64,000 nt of DNA from Actinosynnema pretiosum (GCF_024171695.1 NZ_JAMTCF010000011.1:47498-111497), one strand, 5' to 3'. Shown: positions 7,911 through 16,862, counted from the first letter of the stretch. Numbers and translations are program-made. Notes: generated by a model from the letters alone, not told the origin.

Positions 7911-9398
7911 TCAGCGGAGGTGCGTGGCGGCGGTGACCAGCGCCCGCTCGCGCGGGTCCTTCACCGAGTCCGCGACGTTCGCCGCGTCCGCCTGGATGAC
8001 CCGCTCGTGCAGCATCGGCACACCCGCGTCGGTGCGCAGGATCGCCGCCTCGGCGGCCAGGATCGCAGCCCGCCGCTCGGGACCGGCCTCGGCGCCCTCC
8101 GCCGCCTGCACGGCCGCGTCCACGGCCGGGTCGCACAGCCCGGAGATGTTGAACGACCCGCCGCAGGTGAAGTCCGAGCGCAGGTAGGCGACCGGGTCGC
8201 CGGAGTCCAGCACGGTGGCGCGGGACAGGATGAAGACGTCGAACTTGCCCGCCAGCGCGTCCTGCTCGATGTGCGCGTACTCGCGGACGTCCTGCTTCAC
8301 GGTGAACCCGGCGTCCTCGAGGCGCTGCTGCACGATGGAGGCCACCTCGGGCAGCTCGGCCCGGTCGGTGAACGTGCCGATGGTGATCGACGCGCCGTTC
8401 GCGGCGGCGGGCGCGGTCCGGTCGGTCAGGGGCTTGCGCTCGTCCACGGTCCACGGCAGCGCCGGGCCCAGCAGGCCCTTGGCGACGTCCGCGCGGCCCT
8501 CGTAGACGCCCTTCACGATCTCCTCGGCGTCCACGGCCGCGCGCACCGCCGCCCGCACCGCCGGGTCGGCCGTCGGGCCGCCGCGCGTGTTCAGGTACAG
8601 CGTGTTGGTGCGCGGCATCGGCACCTCGGTCAGCAGCGCGGGGTCCAGCAGCGCCGCCTGCGACACCGGGACCGTCTCGGCGATGTGCGCCTCACCGGTG
8701 CGCACCGACGCGGCGCGCGCCGTGCCGTCCGGCACGAACGACACGTCCAGGCCGGAGGCCTTGGCCTTCCCGCCCCAGTAGCCGTCGAACCGGTCCAGCG
8801 TCGCGGTGCTCGTGCCGCCGACCTCCACCAGCTCGAACGGCCCGCTTCCGGTGCCGACCGGGTTGACCTTGCCGTCCTCGGCGTACGCGCTCGGCGCGAG
8901 GATCGCCAGCTGCGGCGACGAGAGCCGCTGCGGCACGAGGGGGTCGGGGGAGCCGGTGGTGATGGTGACCTTGTTCCCGGCGGCCTGCGCGGTGAGCTGG
9001 ACGCCGTCCAGGATGCGCGGCTTCGGCGAGGCCTCGCCCGCGCGGGTCAGCGTGTTCACCACGGCGTCGGCGGTCAGGTCGCTGCCGTCGTGGAACTTCA
9101 CGCCCTCGCGGACGGTCAGCTCCCAGGCGGTGTCGGAGGTCCTGGTCCACTCGGTGGCCAGGCCGGGCAGGGCGTTGCCGTCCGCGTCCAGGTTCACCAG
9201 GGTCTCGGCGGTCGACCAGCGGGACAGCTTGAACGCGTCGTCGCTGAACGGGGTCAGGCCGAAGCGCGGCGGCTGGAGCATGGCGATCTTGATGCGGTCG
9301 GACGAGGGGCCTTCCGCCGCCTGCTCGCCCGCGAAGCAGCCCGACGTGGCGAGCAGCAGGGGGACGGAGAGCAGGGCGAGCGAACCGGAGAAGCGCAC
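7911..9398 (-). CDS. Peptide/nickel-type ABC substrate-binding lipoprotein (SBP_bac_5)
   Basis: The 495-residue protein has a lipoprotein signal peptide ending in LATSGC and the SBP family 5 body, including the early TAETLVNLDADG stretch, REGVKFHDG, and NTLYLNTRGGP. Family members bind peptides, nickel or metal-metallophore complexes outside the cell. It is the first gene of the operon with the fused permease and the MFS exporter. A Zur/Fur-like palindrome lies 53-68 nt upstream, suggesting metal-dependent repression and a metal-chelate substrate rather than peptides. The start is GTG after an AGGTG ribosome site. Confidence 0.85.
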   Translation of the reverse strand: MRFSGSLALLSVPLLLATSGCFAGEQAAEGPSSDRIKIAMLQPPRFGLTPFSDDAFKLSRWSTAETLVNLDADGNALPGLATEWTRTSDTAWELTVREGVKFHDGSDLTADAVVNTLTRAGEASPKPRILDGVQLTAQAAGNKVTITTGSPDPLVPQRLSSPQLAILAPSAYAEDGKVNPVGTGSGPFELVEVGGTSTATLDRFDGYWGGKAKASGLDVSFVPDGTARAASVRTGEAHIAETVPVSQAALLDPALLTEVPMPRTNTLYLNTRGGPTADPAVRAAVRAAVDAEEIVKGVYEGRADVAKGLLGPALPWTVDERKPLTDRTAPAAANGASITIGTFTDRAELPEVASIVQQRLEDAGFTVKQDVREYAHIEQDALAGKFDVFILSRATVLDSGDPVAYLRSDFTCGGSFNISGLCDPAVDAAVQAAEGAEAGPERRAAILAAEAAILRTDAGVPMLHERVIQADAANVADSVKDPRERALVTAATHLR

Positions 9399-9450
9399 GG
9401 GGACACCTGGGTGGGGATCGGCGACGGGGGTGCGCCCACTGTAAGTGGGA

Positions 9451-9466
9451 CGATAACCGTTTTCAT
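9451..9466. promoter_or_regulatory. Zur/Fur-like operator
   Basis: The sequence cGATAACCGTTTTCat has near-perfect dyad symmetry around GAtAAC-C-GTTtTC, the kind of AT-rich GAAAA/TTTTC palindrome used by Zur and other Fur-family repressors in actinobacteria. It is an AT island in GC-rich DNA and sits just upstream of the binding-protein gene at 9398. Assignment to Zur rather than another Fur paralogue is inference. Confidence 0.55.
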
Positions 9467-9545
9467 AGTCGGTGTGGGGCGGAGCACGTCGCAGTCGCCG
9501 CGAAGGGGGTTGACAGGGCTTCCCGATGTCCGGGAAACCGGGGCG

Positions 9546-10757
9546 TCACCGCTGGTGGGGGCCGTGCTCGGGCCCGGTGAACCGGCGGGCCACCAGCGCC
9601 GCCGCCAGGCTGCGGCAGTCCTGCGGCCGGGTCGGCGACAGCCCGGTCAACCGGTGGATGCGGCGCAGCCGGTAGTCGACCGTGTTCGGGTGCAGGTGCA
9701 GCCGGGCCGCCGTCGCCTTGCGGTCGAGGTCCAGCGCCAGGTGCACCTCCAAGGTGCGCAGCAGCTCCGGCTTCGGCTCCAGCGCGGCCACCAGCCCCGC
9801 CAGCGGTCGCAGCGCCCCGCTCGGCCTGCTCAGCTGGTAGTCCAGCAGCACGTCCGCCAACCGGTGCGCGCCCGGCGGCCGGTCGGTGCGCAGCACCACC
9901 TCCAGCACCTCCGCGTTGCGCGCCACCACCGCAGGCACCCCCGGCGCGCCCGCGTACCCGGCCGCCGCCGTCACCGGCACGTCCGCCGCCAGCGCCAACC
10001 GGTCCACCAGCGCCCGCACCTCGGGCCACCCCGGCTCGGCCGCCAGCGGCAGCAGCGCCGTGCCGCCCGAGTGGTCCAGCGCGGCCAGCGCGGGCTCGTC
10101 GGCGAAGCCGTCCAGCACCGCCAGCACCCGCCGCAGCTTGCGCCGCGCCGAGATCCGCGCCCCCGCGCCCGACTCGTCCCGGTGCGGCGGCAGGAACACC
10201 TCCAGCGCCAGGTAACCGCCGGGCGCCTCCGGGCCCTCGCCCGCGAGCAGCGCGGCCAGCAGCGCGTGCCGCCCCGACCGCTCGTGCCCGTCCAGCGCGG
10301 CCCGCGCCCGCTGGTAGGCGCGGGTCACCTCGGCGGTCAGCTGCCGCTGGAACCCGAGCAGCCCGTCCACCACCTCCAGCACGGTCGGCAGGTCGTCCGG
10401 CCCCGCGCCCTCGGTCAGCGCCCGGCAGCACAGCGCCGCGCCGAGCTGGTACGCCGACAGCACCGCCTCCAGCGGCACGCCCTCCTCCGCGCGCAGCTCG
10501 GCCGACTCGCGCTGCGGTCGCAGCTCGCGCTCGGTCGCGGACCTGCGCTGCTCCAGCACGTCCGCGCACACCAGCAGGTTGTGCCGCACGATCGCGGTGA
10601 TGTCGCCCGCGATCTCCTCGCGCGGCAGGTCCGCGTACACCGGCAGCTCGGCGGTCAACCGCTCCACCACGCGCGCCGCCAGCGCCGCCGCGCCCGCCCG
10701 CAGCGCGGGGGCCACCGCCCGGCCCGCGATCCGGGGCGGCGCTTTGTCACCCGTCAC
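9546..10757 (-). CDS. PucR/CdaR-family transcriptional regulator
   Basis: The 403-residue protein ends in the characteristic PucR/CdaR HTH (RTLEVHLALDLDRKATAARL followed by HPNTVDYRLRRIHRLTG), preceded by a GGDEF-like middle region and an N-terminal helical region (PREEIAGDI). Members respond to a small ligand and activate catabolic or developmental genes. The GTG at 10757 has GGGGGA four bases upstream; longer frames exist but lack family similarity. It is divergent from the lipase gene and likely shares the 273-bp spacer with its TGTGGC-N4-GCCACA palindrome. Confidence 0.8.
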   Translation of the reverse strand: MTGDKAPPRIAGRAVAPALRAGAAALAARVVERLTAELPVYADLPREEIAGDITAIVRHNLLVCADVLEQRRSATERELRPQRESAELRAEEGVPLEAVLSAYQLGAALCCRALTEGAGPDDLPTVLEVVDGLLGFQRQLTAEVTRAYQRARAALDGHERSGRHALLAALLAGEGPEAPGGYLALEVFLPPHRDESGAGARISARRKLRRVLAVLDGFADEPALAALDHSGGTALLPLAAEPGWPEVRALVDRLALAADVPVTAAAGYAGAPGVPAVVARNAEVLEVVLRTDRPPGAHRLADVLLDYQLSRPSGALRPLAGLVAALEPKPELLRTLEVHLALDLDRKATAARLHLHPNTVDYRLRRIHRLTGLSPTRPQDCRSLAAALVARRFTGPEHGPHQR

Positions 10758-10824
10758 AGCGTCCCCCGCGAAAGTCTGCGTCCCGTCCAGTCGATCTCGG
10801 CGGCGCCGAGCCCGCAAGATGTGA

Positions 10825-10840
10825 TGTGGCGCCTGCCACA
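10825..10840. promoter_or_regulatory. Palindrome TGTGGC-GCCT-GCCACA between pucR-type gene and lipase
   Basis: This perfect inverted repeat with 6-bp arms lies 68 nt upstream of the regulator start and about 190 nt upstream of the lipase. It is a candidate operator for autoregulation or for CRP-like control. Function is inferred from position only. Confidence 0.35.
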
Positions 10841-10970
10841 GCCGTTCCCCGCCCCGACCGATTGCCGCCGCGACCGCCGACCCGCTCCGCCGTCCGCAGC
10901 AACGATCCCGCCGAAACCCTTTCGCGACAACGCTCTCCGCCGCGACCGGGCCCTGCCTGCTCCCCGCTGC

Positions 10971-11018
10971 CCCGAATCCCTGCTGTCCCGAATCCCTGCC
11001 GCACCCGATCCCTGCCGG
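10971..11018 (+). repeat. Three imperfect direct repeats (CCCGAATCCCTGC unit)
   Basis: The unit CCCGAATCCCTGC plus a short variable tail occurs at 10971, 10987 and, with one base deleted, 11004. The block ends 12 nt before the lipase ATG and therefore lies in its leader, where it may bind a protein or be a slippage product. Confidence 0.6.
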
Positions 11019-11030
11019 GGGTGTTCCCGC

Positions 11031-11906
11031 ATGACCAGCGCGTCCCGCCGTGCCCTGCTGGGCCTGATCGCACTGACCGCGTCCGCGCTGACCGCGCTCG
11101 CCGTCCCCACCGCCGCCACCGCGCAACCGCTCGGCTACGCCGCGCTCGGCGACTCGATGGCGTCCGGCCCGCTCATCCCGGACTTCACCGGCCCGCTCGC
11201 CTGCGGCCGATCCACCCGCAACTACCCGCACGTGCTCGCCGCCGCCCTGGGCGCCCAGCTGGCCGACGCCACCTGCAGCGGCGCCCAGACCAAGCACCTC
11301 GCCCAACCGCAGTCGCTGTCCCTGCTCGGCGTCCCCGCCGGGAGCGCGCCACCCCAGTTCGACGTGCTGCGCCCGGACACCGGCCTGGTCACGATCACCA
11401 TGGGCGGCAACGACGTCGGCCTCGTCGGCATCGCCCAGGACTGCGTGCGCTGGGACCCGACCGCCACCCCCTGCAACGGCGGGTTCCAGGAGCGCCTGAC
11501 CCAGCGCCTCGCCGAGCTCGGCCCGCGCCTGGACGCCGCGCTCACCACCATCGCCGAGCGCTCACCGGCCGCCCGCGTCGTGGTGGTCGGGTACGGCCTG
11601 TACATCCGGCCCGGCGGCTGCTGGCCGGTGCAACCGGTCCTCGCGCCCGACGCCGACTTCCTGCAGGACGGCGTGAACCGGATGAACGCCGTGCTCGCCG
11701 ACCGGGCCGCCGCGCACGGCGCCGAGTACGTGGACCTGGTCGCCCCGAGCGCCGGGCACGACACCTGCGCGCCGAACGCCGAGCGCTGGATCGAGGGCTA
11801 CGTCCCGGTCACCCTCGCCGCCCCGCTGCACCCGAACCGGCGCGGCGAGGAGAACTACGCCCGCGTGATCGCCGAGCACCTGTCGTCCACCGCCGAGGGG
11901 CTCTGA
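11031..11906 (+). CDS. Secreted SGNH/GDSL lipase-esterase
   Basis: The 291-residue protein has a Sec signal peptide (RRALLGLIALTASALTALAV then AQP) and the SGNH blocks: GDSMASG with the nucleophile Ser, GGNDVG with the oxyanion Gly and Asn, and the terminal catalytic pair in APLHPN. It resembles secreted Streptomyces lipases that hydrolyse acyl esters. Paired cysteines suggest disulphides. The ATG at 11031 is the only start that gives a complete signal peptide. The next gene starts one base after its stop, so the two form an operon. Confidence 0.88.
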   Translation: MTSASRRALLGLIALTASALTALAVPTAATAQPLGYAALGDSMASGPLIPDFTGPLACGRSTRNYPHVLAAALGAQLADATCSGAQTKHLAQPQSLSLLGVPAGSAPPQFDVLRPDTGLVTITMGGNDVGLVGIAQDCVRWDPTATPCNGGFQERLTQRLAELGPRLDAALTTIAERSPAARVVVVGYGLYIRPGGCWPVQPVLAPDADFLQDGVNRMNAVLADRAAAHGAEYVDLVAPSAGHDTCAPNAERWIEGYVPVTLAAPLHPNRRGEENYARVIAEHLSSTAEGL

Positions 11907-11907
11907 C

Positions 11908-13863
11908 GTGCGGCTGCCTGCGGCCCTGCTCCTCGTCCCGCTGCTCACCGGCGCGACGGGGAGCCCCGACCCGGCGGGGGAGCGGGCGCCGGACGCCGCC
12001 CCGTGCGACCCGCTCGGCGGTGGCGGCGGCGCGTGCGCCCTCCCGTTCCCGAACGACTGGCACACCCGCCCCGACCCGACCACCCCCACCGGCCGCAGGC
12101 TCGCCCTGCGCGCCGAGTCCCTGCCGAGGTCGGCGGCGGGCGAGCCGGTCGACCCGACCGCGTGGAACCGCGCCGACGGCTTCTCGCCCGGCGCCACGCT
12201 GCTGGCCCACGTCCCCGGCCTGGACGCCGAGGCCTCCGGCCTGCCCCCGGTCACCGACATCGGCCGCTCCCTGCGCCCCGACTCGCCCACCGTCCTGCTC
12301 GACGCCACCACCGGCGAGCGCTGGCCGCACTGGGCCGAACCGGACTCCGGCGCGCCCCCCGACCGCCGCGCCCTGCTGATCCACCCGGCCCGCAACCTGC
12401 GCGAGGGCCACCGCTACGTCGTCGCCCTGCGCGCGCTCCGCGCCGAGGACGGCTCCCCGATCCCCGCAGGCCCGGCCTACCGCGCCGTCGCGGGCCACCG
12501 GCTCCCCGCCGCGCACCCGCTGCGCCCCAGGCAGCGCCACCTCACCCCGGCGCTGGACCTCCTGGCGCGCAGCGGAGTCCCACCCCGCTCGCTCACCCTG
12601 GCCTGGGACTTCACCGTCGCCAGCCGCCGCTCCCTCACCGGCGACCTGTTCTCCGCGCGCGACGACGCGCTCCGCGCCCTCGGCGACCGCGCCCCGGAGT
12701 TCCGGATCACCGCCACCACCGACCCCACCCCCGAGCAGGACCCCCTGATCGGCCGCGAGGTCACCGGGAAGCTCACCGCCCCCAACTACCTCGCCCTCCC
12801 CGGCGGCCCACCGGGCTCGACGCTGCTGCGCGACCCCCGAGGCGTCCCGCAGCGCAACGGCGACCTGGAAGCCGACTTCCGCTGCGTCATCCCCAGATCG
12901 GCCTTCCGCACCCCCGCCAGACCGGCCCTGTACGGCCACGGCCTGCTCGGCTCGCTGAACGAGGTCGGCGCCCGCAACGTCCGCGCCATGGCCGCCGAGC
13001 ACGGCTTCGCCTTCTGCGCCACCGACTGGATCGGCATGGCCAGGGCCGACGTGCCCGTGGTCCTGGCCGCGCTGGCCGACGTCACCGGCTTCCAGGCCGT
13101 CCCCGACCGCAGCGTCCAGGGCATCCTGAACGCGCTCCTGCTCGGCCGAGCCCTCACCCACCCCGACGGCCTCGCCGCGCACCCGGCCCTGCGCGGCGAC
13201 ACCGCCCCGCTGCTCGACCCCGGCCCCGGCCTGGTCTTCGACGGCAACAGCCAGGGCGGCATCCTCGGCGGCGCCCTGGTCGCCGCCGACCGCGACATCC
13301 GCGCGGCCGTCCTCGGCGTCACCGGCATGAACTACGGCCTGCTCCTGAACCGCAGCAGCGACTTCGCCCCGTTCCAGGCCGTCCTCGACACCACCTACCC
13401 GGACCGCCAGGCCCAGCAGGTCGTCATCGCCCTCATGCAACTGCTGTGGGACCGCGCCGAGACCAACGGCTACGCGCCGCTGCTGCGCGACCGGGAAGTG
13501 CTGCTGCACATCGCCTTCGGCGACCACCAGGTCGCCAACGCCGCAGCCGACGTCCAGGCCAGGACGGCCGGGATCCCCGTGCTCACGCCGGTCCTGGCCC
13601 CCGGCCGGAGCCCGGACGCCGTGCCGCACTGGGGACTGCGCCGCGCCCGCGCCCCGCACACCGGGAGCGCGCTGGTGGTCTGGGACAGCGGAACCCCGGC
13701 CCCACCACCGGGGAACGTCCCCCCGACCGGGGGCCACGACCCCCACGAGGACCCCAGGAACTCCGCCGCCGCACGCGCGCAGAAGGCGGAGTTCCTGCGG
13801 ACCGGCCGCGTCGTCGACGTCTGCGACGGCGCGCCCTGCACTGCTGAACCCGTCGAACGGTGA
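11908..13863 (+). CDS. Secreted alpha/beta-hydrolase-like protein
   Basis: The 651-residue protein has an N-terminal signal peptide (LPAALLLVPLLTGATG) and a likely nucleophile elbow GNSQGG near residue 450. ALYGHGLLGS near 350 could form the oxyanion region. Large secreted proteins of this type are found in actinobacteria and other soil bacteria, mostly uncharacterised; lipase or esterase activity is an inference. The GTG start is one base downstream of the lipase stop. Its own stop overlaps the leader of the phosphatase gene, so the three secreted enzymes are probably cotranscribed. Confidence 0.7.
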   Translation: MRLPAALLLVPLLTGATGSPDPAGERAPDAAPCDPLGGGGGACALPFPNDWHTRPDPTTPTGRRLALRAESLPRSAAGEPVDPTAWNRADGFSPGATLLAHVPGLDAEASGLPPVTDIGRSLRPDSPTVLLDATTGERWPHWAEPDSGAPPDRRALLIHPARNLREGHRYVVALRALRAEDGSPIPAGPAYRAVAGHRLPAAHPLRPRQRHLTPALDLLARSGVPPRSLTLAWDFTVASRRSLTGDLFSARDDALRALGDRAPEFRITATTDPTPEQDPLIGREVTGKLTAPNYLALPGGPPGSTLLRDPRGVPQRNGDLEADFRCVIPRSAFRTPARPALYGHGLLGSLNEVGARNVRAMAAEHGFAFCATDWIGMARADVPVVLAALADVTGFQAVPDRSVQGILNALLLGRALTHPDGLAAHPALRGDTAPLLDPGPGLVFDGNSQGGILGGALVAADRDIRAAVLGVTGMNYGLLLNRSSDFAPFQAVLDTTYPDRQAQQVVIALMQLLWDRAETNGYAPLLRDREVLLHIAFGDHQVANAAADVQARTAGIPVLTPVLAPGRSPDAVPHWGLRRARAPHTGSALVVWDSGTPAPPPGNVPPTGGHDPHEDPRNSAAARAQKAEFLRTGRVVDVCDGAPCTAEPVER

Positions 13864-13871
13864 GGAGCGTC

Positions 13872-14909
13872 ATGCGCGGTCTTCGTGTTGTGGTGGCGGC
13901 CATCGGGGTGCTCGGCCTCGTCACGGGGCTGACCGCCCCGGCGAGCGCCGCGCCCGAGGCGGTCGCGTTCACCCAGGCAGCCGCCGTGCGGGGGGCGGAC
14001 GGCGGCCACGCCCTGTCCTGGGCCTCGCCCGCGAGCTCGGTCCGGATCACCGCCGTCACCTCCCCGGAGGCGACCACCGGCGTGGAGGTCGGCGGGGCGG
14101 GCGGGACCGGGACCCTGTCCGTGCCCCCGCTCCCGGCGGCCGACCGCTGGTACTTCCGCCTGACCCCGGACAGCGGCGCCCCGCTCGTGGTCGCCGACCG
14201 GCACCTCGGCTTCGCCTCGGCCAAGAACTTCCGCGACGTCGGCGGCTACCGCACCTCGGACGGCCACTGGGTGCGCCACGACGTCCTGTACCGCTCCAAC
14301 AAGCTCAGCAACCTCACCGCCGACGAGCAGCGCAGGCTCACCGGCCTGGGCGTGGTGAAGGTCGTCGACCTGCGCAACTTCGTGGAGCGCCTGGAGGAAC
14401 CCGACCGGCTCCCCGCCGGGATCGCCTACCAGGTGGCCGACGTCGCCTCGCTCGACCACGGCGTCCGCTTCCACGACGCGGCCCTGATGACCCTCCTGGA
14501 AGCGCTGGCCGCCGGTCTGCTCTCCGGCTCCTCCGACCTCGGCCAGTCCGTCGGCTACCCGTTCATGGTCAACTTCGTCGGCGCCGACCGGGCGTTCCGC
14601 GACTTCCTGACCGCCGTGGCCACCGCCCCAGGCCCGGTCGTCGTGCACTGCTCGGCGGGCAAGGACCGGACCGGCTGGGCGACGGCGGTCCTGCTCACCC
14701 TGCTCGGCGTGCCCGCCGACGTGGTGGAGGCGGACTTCCTGGCCAGCAACATTCACACCGGCAACCCGCAGGCCGTGGAGCTGTCCTGGCTGCGGGCCGC
14801 GCAGAACCAGGTCCAACGCCTGTACGGCGGCTTCGACGCCTACCTCCGGCAGGGCATCGGCCTCGACGAGGCCACGATCACCGCGCTGCGCGCGAAGTTC
14901 CTGGTCTGA
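13872..14909 (+). CDS. Secreted tyrosine-protein phosphatase (PTP/DSP type)
   Basis: The 345-residue protein has a signal peptide (VVVAAIGVLGLVTGLTAPAS) and the Cys-X5-Arg signature HCSAGKDRTG, as in MptpB-like bacterial tyrosine or lipid phosphatases. An upstream block NFRDVGGYRT is the hallmark of this family, as are YRSNKL and DLR. The catalytic Cys is in VVVHCSAG. The ATG at 13872 follows GAGGAG by four bases; a GTG at 13860 is in frame but overlaps the previous gene. The substrate outside the cell is unknown. Confidence 0.88.
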   Translation: MRGLRVVVAAIGVLGLVTGLTAPASAAPEAVAFTQAAAVRGADGGHALSWASPASSVRITAVTSPEATTGVEVGGAGGTGTLSVPPLPAADRWYFRLTPDSGAPLVVADRHLGFASAKNFRDVGGYRTSDGHWVRHDVLYRSNKLSNLTADEQRRLTGLGVVKVVDLRNFVERLEEPDRLPAGIAYQVADVASLDHGVRFHDAALMTLLEALAAGLLSGSSDLGQSVGYPFMVNFVGADRAFRDFLTAVATAPGPVVVHCSAGKDRTGWATAVLLTLLGVPADVVEADFLASNIHTGNPQAVELSWLRAAQNQVQRLYGGFDAYLRQGIGLDEATITALRAKFLV

Positions 14910-14943
14910 CGTCCCCACCCGACCCGGCAGCGCCCGACCCGTC

Positions 14944-14979
14944 AGCGCCGGGCGGGACCACCCCGGTCCCACCCGGCGC
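14944..14979. terminator. Bidirectional hairpin terminator
   Basis: The arms AGCGCCGGGcGGGACC and GGTCCCaCCCGGCGCT close a short CA-rich loop between convergent genes (phosphatase on plus, LysR on minus). There is no clear U tract, which is common in this GC class. Confidence 0.6.
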
Positions 14980-15837
14980 TCACCCGCCCAGCACCCGCCG
15001 CGCGACCTCGTGGAACGCTCCGGCCAGCGGGTTCCGGTCGGCGGCCCGCGTCACCGCCACCACCCGGCTGGGCGCGATCCCCGCCACCGGAACCACCACC
15101 AGGTCGTCCCGCGCGGTGACCCGCCGGTCCCCGCTCGGCACCAGCACCACCCCGCCCCCGTCCGCGACCAGCTCCACCTTGTCCTCGAAGCTGTCCTCCA
15201 CCCCCACCGGCGGCGCCGAACCCGCGGGCCCTACCCAGATCGCCGCCGTCATCGCGCACGGCGTCAGCTCCGCGCCGGGGAAGTCCTCCACCCGCACCAC
15301 CTCCCGCCCCGCCAACCGGTGCGCGGCGGGCAGCAGCGCCACCCACGGCTCCTCCCGCAGCACGCTCACCCGCACCCCCTCGCCCGGCACCGGCAACCGC
15401 GTCAGCAGCGCGTCCACCCGACCCCGCCCCAGCGCCCCGGTGGACTGCCAGGTCAGGTGCCGCACCCGCACCTCGGCGCCGGGGTGCGCCCGCCGCAGCT
15501 CGCGGGCCACCGGCGTGGCGACCAGGTCGGCGACGGCCCCCACCACCAGCTCGCGGGCGGGCGCGTCGGCCTCGCGGGCCTCGCGCACCGCGACCCCGGC
15601 CACCCCGAGCAGCTCCCCGGCGCGCGGCAGGAACGCCCGCCCGGCGGGCGTGAGCGCGCTCCCGCGCGGCGACCGCTCCAGCAACCGCACCCCGAGCTGC
15701 TCCTCCAACCGCCGCACCTGCCTGCTCAGCGACGGCTGCGCCACGCGCAGCTCGTCCGCCGCCCGCCCGAAGCTCAGGTGCTCGGCCACGACCGTGAAGT
15801 ACCGCACCAGCCGCAGGTCCAGGTCGGCGGCGGTCAC
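14980..15837 (-). CDS. LysR-family regulator
   Basis: The 285-residue protein has the LysR HTH at its N-terminus (LRLVRYFTVVAEHLSFGRAA, QPSLSRQVRRLEEQLGVRLLER) and a substrate-binding effector domain. It is divergent from the SDR gene and probably controls it. A T-N11-A box with dyad arms (15883-15897) lies in the spacer. The GTG at 15837 gives the usual short lead before the HTH; a GTG at 15855 adds six residues and is also possible. Confidence 0.82.
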   Translation of the reverse strand: MTAADLDLRLVRYFTVVAEHLSFGRAADELRVAQPSLSRQVRRLEEQLGVRLLERSPRGSALTPAGRAFLPRAGELLGVAGVAVREAREADAPARELVVGAVADLVATPVARELRRAHPGAEVRVRHLTWQSTGALGRGRVDALLTRLPVPGEGVRVSVLREEPWVALLPAAHRLAGREVVRVEDFPGAELTPCAMTAAIWVGPAGSAPPVGVEDSFEDKVELVADGGGVVLVPSGDRRVTARDDLVVVPVAGIAPSRVVAVTRAADRNPLAGAFHEVARRVLGG

Positions 15838-15882
15838 CGGGAAGCTCTCGACCACACCCGCGACCCTACGCGCCCAGCGGTG

Positions 15883-15897
15883 ATGCGCGGCACGCAT
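15883..15897. promoter_or_regulatory. LysR-type T-N11-A operator
   Basis: ATGCG-CGGCA-CGCAT is a perfect dyad whose T and A have eleven bases between them, the LysR box format. It lies between the divergent LysR and SDR genes. Confidence 0.5.
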
Positions 15898-15990
15898 GAC
15901 CCGGTGCGGAACAGGTCTTGGACACCCGCCCCGAACCGCACTTGACTCGGTGGAAGTCCAGCGGCACCAACGAGAACAGGACATTCCACA

Positions 15991-16734
15991 GTGGACGACT
16001 ACACCGGCAGGCGCGTCGTGGTCACCGGCGGCGGCAGCGGCATCGGCCTGGCCACCGCCCGCCTCCTCGTCAGCGCGGGTGCCCGCGTGCTCATCACCGG
16101 CCGCGACCCCGAGACCCTCGAATCGGCCCGGCGCGAGCTCGGCGACCACGCCCTGACCGCCAGGGGCGACACCTCCTCCCTCGCCGACCTGGACGCGCTG
16201 GCCGCCCGCGTCCGCGACGAGTTCGGCGAGGTGGACGCCCTGTTCGTCAACGCGGGCGTCAGCGCCTTCGCGCCGCTGGAGCACACCACCGAGGCCCTGT
16301 ACGACGAGCTCTTCGCCATCAACGCCAAAGGCGCGTACTTCACCGTCCAGAAGCTCGCCCCGCTCCTGGCGACCGGCGGCGCGGTGGTGCTGACCACGTC
16401 GGCGGCCAACGCCATCGGGATGCCGGGCGTCAGCGCCTACTCGGCGACGAAGGCCGCCCTGCGCTCGATGACCCGCACCTTGGCCCGCGAGCTGCTGCCG
16501 CGCGGCATCCGCGTCAACGCCGTCAGCCCCGGCCCGATCGCCACCGGCATCCTGGCGAAGGGCCTGTCCGAGGAGCAGGCCGCCGAGGTGGCACGGTCGC
16601 TGACCGAGGACATCCCCATGGCCCGCTTCGGCGACCCGGCGGAGGTGGCGCGCGCGGTGGCCTTCCTGGCGTTCGAGGCCACCTACACCACCGGCGCCGA
16701 GCTGGCCGTGGACGGCGGCGGCACGCAGCTCTGA
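15991..16734 (+). CDS. Short-chain dehydrogenase/reductase (SDR)
   Basis: The 247-residue protein has the classical SDR layout: cofactor motif TGGGSGIG near 12-19, NAG in the fourth strand (FVNAGVSAF), catalytic Ser in TTSAAN, YSATK with the catalytic Tyr and Lys, and the C-terminal GAELAVDGG. An Arg two residues after the second strand (ITGRDP) favours NADP(H). The substrate cannot be read from sequence. It is divergent from the LysR gene, which is likely its regulator. The start is GTG. Confidence 0.9.
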   Translation: MDDYTGRRVVVTGGGSGIGLATARLLVSAGARVLITGRDPETLESARRELGDHALTARGDTSSLADLDALAARVRDEFGEVDALFVNAGVSAFAPLEHTTEALYDELFAINAKGAYFTVQKLAPLLATGGAVVLTTSAANAIGMPGVSAYSATKAALRSMTRTLARELLPRGIRVNAVSPGPIATGILAKGLSEEQAAEVARSLTEDIPMARFGDPAEVARAVAFLAFEATYTTGAELAVDGGGTQL

Positions 16735-16787
16735 CCCGCCTCCCCACCCCCCGATCGCGTGATCATCCGGACGAACCCGGTCCGGGC

Positions 16788-16814
16788 GTTTCGACCGCTC
16801 GTCCGAACGGGTAC
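16788..16814 (+). promoter_or_regulatory. SigB/SigF-like stress promoter for the hibernation factor
   Basis: GTTT at 16788-16791 and GGGTAC at 16809-16814 are separated by 17 bases, matching the GNNT(T)-N15-17-GGGTA pattern of actinobacterial SigB/SigF promoters. It lies about 50 nt upstream of the hpf-like gene. A partner-switch operon (PP2C/STAS) is the next module downstream. Confidence 0.45.
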
Positions 16815-16862
16815 GGGGAGGGTGACGGTTCCCAACCGCCGAGTGGATGAGAGGTCACGCCG

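Noticed and set aside
7920-11906. 1328-codon open frame on plus running through the binding-protein and PucR genes into the lipase
   Set aside because: Only the last 291 codons are the lipase; the rest is antisense, open because of third-position GC bias, and is very rich in Arg, Ala, Gly and His.
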